A model generated the notes under the pieces. The model saw nothing but the letters and a program-made list of their open reading frames with translations. It made no database searches and was not told the DNA's origin. A program made the translations under genes and the position numbers. A stretch of DNA of 64,000 nt from Clostridia bacterium (GTDB taxonomy: Bacteria; Bacillota; Clostridia; Oscillospirales; CAG-272): positions 1 to 64,000 of the forward strand of contig JAFRQK010000044.1 in NCBI GenBank assembly GCA_017428635.1, given 5' to 3'. Shown in pieces: positions 59,673-64,000 of the stretch. The stretch's first letter is position 1. Each line of letters starts with the position of its first letter.

Positions 59673-60668
59673 ATGGAAGAGATCTTTGAAGTAACCGCCA
59701 AAACCGTGTCGGAGGCGTACGCGAAAGCGAACGAACTTTACGGCGGCGAGGATAAGGAGATAACGTGCGAGATCGTCAGCGAGCCGAAAAAAGGTCTGTT
59801 CGGCATCGGCTCGAAGGACGCGGTGATCCGCGTGACGGTCACTAAGAGCGCGGGGCTCGATATCGGGGAGCTGTTCACGGACGGCCTTCGTCACGACCCC
59901 GGCAAAGCGAAAGATCAGGAACCCGACGTAAGCGGAGAGAAGGCGGAAAAGGCCGAGCCCCGCGACAAGTCCGAGAAAAAAGATAATAACGAAAGACGCG
60001 ACCGTCCCGAGAAAAAGGAACGCAGGGACGCGCACGAAAAGAAAAACCGCCCCGAGAGAGGCGAGCAGAAACAGCCGAAGCAGGAAACCGCTCCCGCCGC
60101 GGAGAAAAAACAGCCGCGCGAGGAGAAGATCCCCGACCGCGATTATAAAAAGACGGGCGTCAGCGAGGACGAGATGAAATACGCGCTCGAGTTCGTCCGC
60201 GCTCTGATCGCCGACATGGGTCTCTCGGCGACCGCCGAGGCGGCTCAGGCTCCCGAGGGAGAGGAGTTCACCGTGACGGAAACGGCGAACGTCTATCCCG
60301 CGATCAACATCTCGGGAGACGACAAGGGCATCCTCATCGGTCACCACGGCGAGACGCTCGACGCGATCCAGTTCCTCGTGAACCTGTCGAGCCAGAGACG
60401 CGCCGGGATCAAGAGCGGCAAGGAGACCGTAAAGATCAAGATCGACGTTGAGAACTATCGCGCGAAGCGCGAGGAAGCGCTCAGGATTCTCGCCCGCAAG
60501 ATGGCGGGAAGAGCGGTCAAGTACAAAAAGAATATGTTCCTTGAGCCGATGAACCCCTACGAAAGACGGATCATCCATTCCGAACTTCAGAGTTACCCCG
60601 GAGTGTCGACCCACTCCGTCGGTTCCGACAAGAACAGAAAGATCGTTATCTCCTACGAAGGTAAGTAA
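59673..60668 (+). CDS. khpB: RNA-binding protein Jag/KhpB (SpoIIIJ-associated)
   Basis: 331 residues. Jag-N domain at 1-50 (KTVSEAYAKANELYGGEDKE, EPKKGLFGIGSKDAVI), a charged disordered linker (about 75-160), KH domain (ISGDDKGILIGHHGETLDAI near 215) and R3H domain (VENYRAKREEALRILARKMA to the end with NPYERRIIHSELQ). It binds RNA and affects cell-wall growth and division in Firmicutes. Last gene of the rpmH cluster. Confidence 0.94.
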   Translation: MEEIFEVTAKTVSEAYAKANELYGGEDKEITCEIVSEPKKGLFGIGSKDAVIRVTVTKSAGLDIGELFTDGLRHDPGKAKDQEPDVSGEKAEKAEPRDKSEKKDNNERRDRPEKKERRDAHEKKNRPERGEQKQPKQETAPAAEKKQPREEKIPDRDYKKTGVSEDEMKYALEFVRALIADMGLSATAEAAQAPEGEEFTVTETANVYPAINISGDDKGILIGHHGETLDAIQFLVNLSSQRRAGIKSGKETVKIKIDVENYRAKREEALRILARKMAGRAVKYKKNMFLEPMNPYERRIIHSELQSYPGVSTHSVGSDKNRKIVISYEGK

Positions 60669-60671
60669 ACG

Positions 60672-60699
60672 AAAAAGGACGCCGCGAGGCGTCCTTTTG
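60672..60699. terminator. Bidirectional terminator between jag and rubredoxin
   Basis: An 11-bp stem AAAAGGACGCC/GGCGTCCTTTT (60673-60683, 60688-60698) with loop GCGA serves both converging genes. Confidence 0.9.
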
Positions 60700-60716
60700 A
60701 TTTGTAAATACGTTAT

Positions 60717-60881
60717 TTATTCGGCTATGTCGGATTCAAAATCATCTTTACCGACTCCGCACTCGGGGCAGGTAAAGTCGTCCGGCAGATCGTCCCACAG
60801 CGTTCCGGGCTCGATCCCGTTCTCCGGATCGCCCTTTTCTTCGTCGTAAGCGTACCCGCAAATCGAACAAACGTATCTCAT
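60717..60881 (-). CDS. Rubredoxin
   Basis: 54 residues from [20 protein letters not shown]. The two CxxC(G) knuckles that bind iron, CSICGY and CPECGV, are intact, as is the conserved [18 protein letters not shown] small cytoplasmic electron carrier, common in anaerobes for oxidative-stress defence. An in-frame ATG 13 codons upstream is passed over because GGAGG is spaced for this start. Confidence 0.97.
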   Translation of the reverse strand: MRYVCSICGYAYDEEKGDPENGIEPGTLWDDLPDDFTCPECGVGKDDFESDIAE

Positions 60882-60998
60882 TTTTACCTCCGTTTTCCGG
60901 TCTCTTTGTGTTTTTCTCATTTCCGAGTTGAGGCTATTGTATCATATAGATATTCGCTTTGCAATAGTTTTTATGATTTTTCGGCCCGGGGCCCGCTC

Positions 60999-61532
60999 TC
61001 ACCTTTTCCTGCGTCCGATCCGAAGTTTCGGACGGAGGCGGAATTCGTAGAATCTTGCGAAAAGATCGAGCCATCTGTCGTAAACGAAGAACAGGACGAC
61101 CCCGCCGGCAAGGACGAACGGTATGAGGTGTTTTTCCCCGACGTCGTAAGCTCCGGTGAAAATGAATTTAATGAGCAGATAATAGATCCCGGCGAGAGCC
61201 GAACCGACGATCAGGCGGCTCAGGACGAGCGGCGCGCCGCGCTTCGGAAGGAATCTCACGAGGAGAGGGTACGCGCCCGCTGCGGCGAGATAACCGAGCG
61301 CGAGCATCTTCTCCGGCAGAAAAACGATCGCGAGGACGAACGTGACGGCGACGGCGACCCACGAGAATTTCTCGCCTGCCTCGATCCGCATGACGACGGT
61401 GATCGTTCCGGCGAGAAGAAGCGCGGAAAGGTCGAACAGACCGGTCGCGGCTCCGAGCCACAGCAGGGCTGTTGAGAGTCCCGCGCAAATCGCGCAGAAG
61501 GCGAGGCGGAAGACGGTTTCGTTTTTATTCAT
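60999..61532 (-). CDS. Integral membrane protein, ECF-substrate-component-like
   Basis: 177 residues with about five membrane helices (LAFCAICAGLSTALLWLGAA, LSALLLAGTITVVMRIEAG, WVAVAVTFVLAIVFLPEKML, LIVGSALAGIYYLLIKFIFT, LIPFVLAGGVVLFFVYDRWL) and a basic end. The AICAGLSTA start recalls ECF transporter S-components, but no substrate can be named. It begins 4 bp after the DnaJ-type gene on the same strand. Confidence 0.7.
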   Translation of the reverse strand: MNKNETVFRLAFCAICAGLSTALLWLGAATGLFDLSALLLAGTITVVMRIEAGEKFSWVAVAVTFVLAIVFLPEKMLALGYLAAAGAYPLLVRFLPKRGAPLVLSRLIVGSALAGIYYLLIKFIFTGAYDVGEKHLIPFVLAGGVVLFFVYDRWLDLFARFYEFRLRPKLRIGRRKR

Positions 61533-61536
61533 CGGG

Positions 61537-62142
61537 TCAGCAGCACCCGCCTCTGCCTCCGCAGCAGTCGCAGCATGCGTCGGCTATCATTATGGAGGCA
61601 CAGATCGAACAGCAGTCGAAGTCGCCCGATCCCGTCGAACGGCGCCAGTCTCTGCCGTACGTGGAGGCGCGTTCCCTCAGGTTTTCCTTCGCCTCTCGGT
61701 ATTCGCGGTTCTCCGGGTCGAGGTAGCAGGCGGTCTCGATATAGCTTTGCGCGTCGTAGAAATATCCGCGCTGGATCAGAAGACACCCTTTCAGATAGTT
61801 CCACTCCGCTCCGCGGTCGCCCATCGGGGTGGAGTCGACTTTTATCTCCGCCTCGGCGTATTTGCCCTCGGAGATCAGCCGTCTGACTTCCTCGAACGAG
61901 GTGATCCCGGAATACGTGTAAGACGAGTAGTTCCCGCCGGCTCCGGCGGAGGCGCGCTCTTTACCGATCGCGTCGTACGCCTCGTTGATCTCTTTCATCT
62001 TCTCTTCTGCGAGATCGGAAAGAGGGCTGTCCGTGTAGTTGTCCGGGTGGTATTTTCGCGCCAGAGCGCGGTACGCTTTCTTTATCTCTTCTTCGGAGGC
62101 GCCGCGCGGCACTCCGAGCACCGAATACGGATCTTTATTCAA
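61537..62142 (-). CDS. DnaJ-domain protein with TPR-like middle and Cys-rich tail
   Basis: 201 residues from a TTG start with AAGGAGG nine bases upstream, overlapping the DUF5685 stop by 8 bp; the longer ORF start is also TTG and has no binding site. J domain ([30 protein letters not shown] with HPD) at 1-65, helical repeat-like region ([40 protein letters not shown]) and an end with nine or more Cys ([20 protein letters not shown]). It probably works with DnaK and a membrane or metal partner. Confidence 0.82.
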   Translation of the reverse strand: MNKDPYSVLGVPRGASEEEIKKAYRALARKYHPDNYTDSPLSDLAEEKMKEINEAYDAIGKERASAGAGGNYSSYTYSGITSFEEVRRLISEGKYAEAEIKVDSTPMGDRGAEWNYLKGCLLIQRGYFYDAQSYIETACYLDPENREYREAKENLRERASTYGRDWRRSTGSGDFDCCSICASIMIADACCDCCGGRGGCC

Positions 62143-63079
62143 CTGCGCCGTCCTCCTTGTCAAGATCTCCGGCGGCGTCCGCGCCGGCGTTTTTGGATAA
62201 TATCGAATTCACCGTCTTCGGCATTCCGCTGAAGGCGATGTTTTTTACAATTGCCGAAACAGTCGGATCTCCGCCCTCGCACAACAGCTCGACGGCGGGC
62301 GGAAGCCTGCCGAGATCGAGCATCGCGCCTCTGAGGATCGCTTCTGCCGTCGGGAGGGTGAGTTTTCTTTCCTTGCCTTCCCCCTCGAACGCCCCCTCGC
62401 CGTATGAGAGAACTATCGGGTTATAGTTCCCGGACAGACTGTCGCGCACCGCGTCGTCCGCGGCGTCGGCGGCGTATATGAACCGCCCGGTCGAGCGGCC
62501 TACCTCGTATAGGATACGGCGCTTTGCCCCTTCGAATCCCGCTGCGAATATCGCTCCGAGCAGTTCCCCGAAGCACTCCGCCGTCTCGTCGAGGGACGGA
62601 GAGCGCGCCGCTTCGAGTTCCGAGAGGCGGGAAAGGGAAGTACCGACGGCGCGCGCCGCTTCGGCAACGGCGGGACCGCCGCGCTTGAGGGCGCGTTTTG
62701 CGGACCCGTGAGCGAACGGCGAGACGATCCTCGCGCGAAGTTTTTTGAGACCGCGCTCGTCGCGCAGGTCGTCCGAGACCTTCGCATACGTCAGGACCGC
62801 CGTAACGTACGAGGCGTAACGTATCTCGTCGCCGTCGGCGCAAACGGGCCGTTTCTTGAAAGGATGAGCGGCGCATTTCCCGTCGTCCGTCGACGGGCAG
62901 ACGCCCGCGGCGAGCATTCGCGCCGCGGCGAGAAAGACCGCGTCGTAACTCAGCGCGAGGCGTGCGGAGTGGCCGAGGGATCTCCCCGTGCTTTTGCAGA
63001 TACCGCAATAGACTGCGCGGTACGCGTCGTATTCTTTTACTTTCAGTTCCGCGATATCCGGTTTGACGTATCCGAACAC
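62135..63079 (-). CDS. DUF5685 family protein
   Basis: 314 residues. [20 protein letters not shown] with [20 protein letters not shown] is the family start, with the C-x-x-C pair; further Cys in [14 protein letters not shown] could complete a metal site. The remainder is helical, with DDLRDERG and [11 protein letters not shown] conserved-looking. Function unknown; usually linked with DnaJ-type genes in Clostridia. First gene of the DUF5685-DnaJ-membrane operon. Confidence 0.85.
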   Translation of the reverse strand: MFGYVKPDIAELKVKEYDAYRAVYCGICKSTGRSLGHSARLALSYDAVFLAAARMLAAGVCPSTDDGKCAAHPFKKRPVCADGDEIRYASYVTAVLTYAKVSDDLRDERGLKKLRARIVSPFAHGSAKRALKRGGPAVAEAARAVGTSLSRLSELEAARSPSLDETAECFGELLGAIFAAGFEGAKRRILYEVGRSTGRFIYAADAADDAVRDSLSGNYNPIVLSYGEGAFEGEGKERKLTLPTAEAILRGAMLDLGRLPPAVELLCEGGDPTVSAIVKNIAFSGMPKTVNSILSKNAGADAAGDLDKEDGAVE

Positions 63080-63240
63080 GGCGCTCCGCCTCCCTTCATT
63101 TATTATACCATTCTACTATACAGTCGTCCCTCTTGCAAGATGCAATTTGTAAAAAATCCGTCTGCCGGCGGAACGGGGGGACCGTTTTTATGAAAATGTC
63201 ACAAAACTGAAAAAAAGGGAAAAAAGTGTTCCTTATCTTA

Positions 63241-63269
63241 TTGACACGTGAGCCCCGTTTTGATATACT
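63241..63269 (+). promoter_or_regulatory. uraA: uraA leader promoter
   Basis: TTGACA (63241-63246), 17 bp, TATACT (63264-63269). The transcript would begin near 63276, 24 nt before the leader ORF. The region 63080-63500 otherwise contains only the leader peptide and attenuator. Confidence 0.85.
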
Positions 63270-63299
63270 TATAAAAACCGAAAGACGAGGATTTTGAAA

Positions 63300-63413
63300 A
63301 TGCTCAGGACGGTCGTCAAGCCCAAAAAGGAGTTCCCCGAATTGCCCCGCTTGACCTGTCCCTACGTATCGTCTTCCTCGATCGTTCCGTTTTTATCCCC
63401 TTTTCGGATCTGA
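63300..63413 (+). CDS. Leader peptide of the uracil permease gene (37 aa)
   Basis: MLRTVVKPKKEFPELPRLTC and then PYVSSSSIVPFLSPFRI. GACGAGG precedes the ATG at 9 bp. The second half is encoded by a pyrimidine-rich run (about 63370-63405). The stop codon (63411-63413) lies in the left arm of an intrinsic terminator, so a ribosome reaching the stop would block hairpin formation. This is the geometry of pyrBI-type attenuation. The first 11 bases match the start of rpmH exactly. Confidence 0.65.
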   Translation: MLRTVVKPKKEFPELPRLTCPYVSSSSIVPFLSPFRI

Positions 63414-63448
63414 CGCCGGATATTCGTTATCCGTCCGTCAGTTTTTTT
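63410..63448 (+). terminator. uraA: Attenuator (intrinsic terminator) in the uraA leader
   Basis: CTGACG (63410-63415) pairs with CGTCAG, and CGGATA with TATCCG inside, with small bulges and loop TTCGT; the stem ends at 63441 and is followed by seven Ts. It lies 52 bp before the uraA start. Confidence 0.85.
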
Positions 63449-63500
63449 ATGCCGTGAAACGGGGACACGAAACCGTTAAATTTATTTTTTGGAGGTTTAT

Positions 63501-64000
63501 ATGAAACTCATCTACGGCGTCAAAGACAAACCTGCGTTTGGTAAGACGATCGTCTTCGCCATTCAGCAGCTGCTCGCCATCATGGCGGCGACCCTCGTAG
63601 TACCGATCATCGTCGGCCACGACATGCAGCCCGCCGCCGCTCTCTTCGGAGCCGGCGTCGGCACGATCGTTTACCTGCTCTTCACCAAGTTCCGCAGCCC
63701 CGTGTTCCTCGGCTCGTCGTTCGCGTTCCTCGGCTCCATGGCCGCGGCGTTCGCAGGCGGCGTTTCGATGGCTCTCGGATATCTCGGGCTCATCATCGGC
63801 GCGGTCTGCGCCGGTCTCGTCTACGTCGTTCTGGCGATCATAATCAAGATCGCGGGCGTCAGATGGATCAACAAGATCATGCCCGCAGTCGTCATCGGCC
63901 CGACCGTTGCGATCATCGGACTTTCGCTCGCCGGCAACGCGGTCGGCGATCTTCAGACCGCTCCCGCGGGCGGCGACTACAGAGTAGCGATCCTCGTCGG
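63501..64000 (+). CDS. uraA: Uracil permease (NCS2 family), 5' part
   Basis: The first 166 codons are in the window; the gene continues past the right edge. MKLIYGVKDKPAFGKTIVFA, IQQLLAIMAATLVVPIIVGH, FRSPVFLGSSFAFLGSMAAA and IMPAVVIGPTVAIIGLSLAG are characteristic NCS2 transporter helices and the substrate-binding half-helix. It imports uracil with protons. GGAGG lies 5 bp before the ATG. Expression is probably controlled by the leader peptide and attenuator upstream. Confidence 0.93.
   Translation, partial: MKLIYGVKDKPAFGKTIVFAIQQLLAIMAATLVVPIIVGHDMQPAAALFGAGVGTIVYLLFTKFRSPVFLGSSFAFLGSMAAAFAGGVSMALGYLGLIIGAVCAGLVYVVLAIIIKIAGVRWINKIMPAVVIGPTVAIIGLSLAGNAVGDLQTAPAGGDYRVAILV

Noticed and set aside
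58164..60614. Very long minus-strand open frame opposite yidD, yidC and jag
   Set aside because: A by-product of high-GC codons; its translation is Arg/Leu/Gly-rich with no recognisable domain, while the plus-strand genes are certain.

Overview
The window is a chromosome segment of a GC-rich Bacillota, most likely an uncultured member of class Clostridia. Pointers are an IspH reductase fused to ribosomal S1 domains, the cmk-plsC-ispH gene order, the rpmH-rnpA-yidD-yidC-jag cluster, SLH and DUF5685 proteins, and strong GGAGG ribosome binding sites. It is interrupted by a complete-looking, AT-richer siphovirus-type prophage of about 38 kb (about 6136-44362). The prophage almost always uses GAA for Glu and has AAAGGA-type ribosome binding sites. 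No tRNA, rRNA or CRISPR array was seen.

Left host arm (1-6135), all on the minus strand: galM, a ketose 3-epimerase, a GH127 glycosidase, a PfkB sugar kinase, a class II aldolase and the start of an SLH surface protein. Together they look like release of a sugar, epimerisation, phosphorylation and aldol cleavage.

Prophage: integrase, a putative sRNA, repressor plus small membrane protein, a divergent operator region, an early/replication module (PAPS-reductase-like protein, HTH proteins, SNF2 helicase, VRR-NUC, a nuclease-ATPase fusion, DUF669, family B polymerase, primase-helicase, and a methyltransferase broken at a C10 tract), an iterated GGTAACACTT region, then packaging, head, tail and lysis genes. 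The head-morphogenesis (MuF) protein carries a C-terminal zincin domain and is followed by a 56-codon gene. After the tail genes lies a diversity-generating retroelement (DGR). It has a collagen/lectin-like target gene with a 120-bp variable repeat, a template repeat exactly 201 bp downstream and a reverse transcriptase with IGNYLSQ and YMDD motifs. By hand count, 27 of 29 VR/TR differences fall at template adenines.

The prophage appears to be inserted in the promoter of the operon for a SecB-like protein, cmk, plsC and ispH-S1. The 10-bp repeat TATGATATAA lies at both ends. The left junction keeps a host TTGAAA exactly 17 bp from the -10, and the right junction has a phage-side TTGAAA also exactly 17 bp from TATAAT. 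Integration therefore seems to rebuild the promoter of an essential operon.

Right host arm (44393-64000): that operon; an ECF sigma factor with a membrane VWA protein; a TIM-barrel isomerase; ligA; a periodic hairpin array; a PHP protein; a solute-binding lipoprotein; rplM-rpsI diverging from rpmH-rnpA-yidD-yidC-jag; rubredoxin; a membrane/DnaJ/DUF5685 operon; and a uracil permease gene. The permease leader encodes a 37-residue peptide that ends inside an intrinsic terminator, resembling pyrBI-type attenuation.
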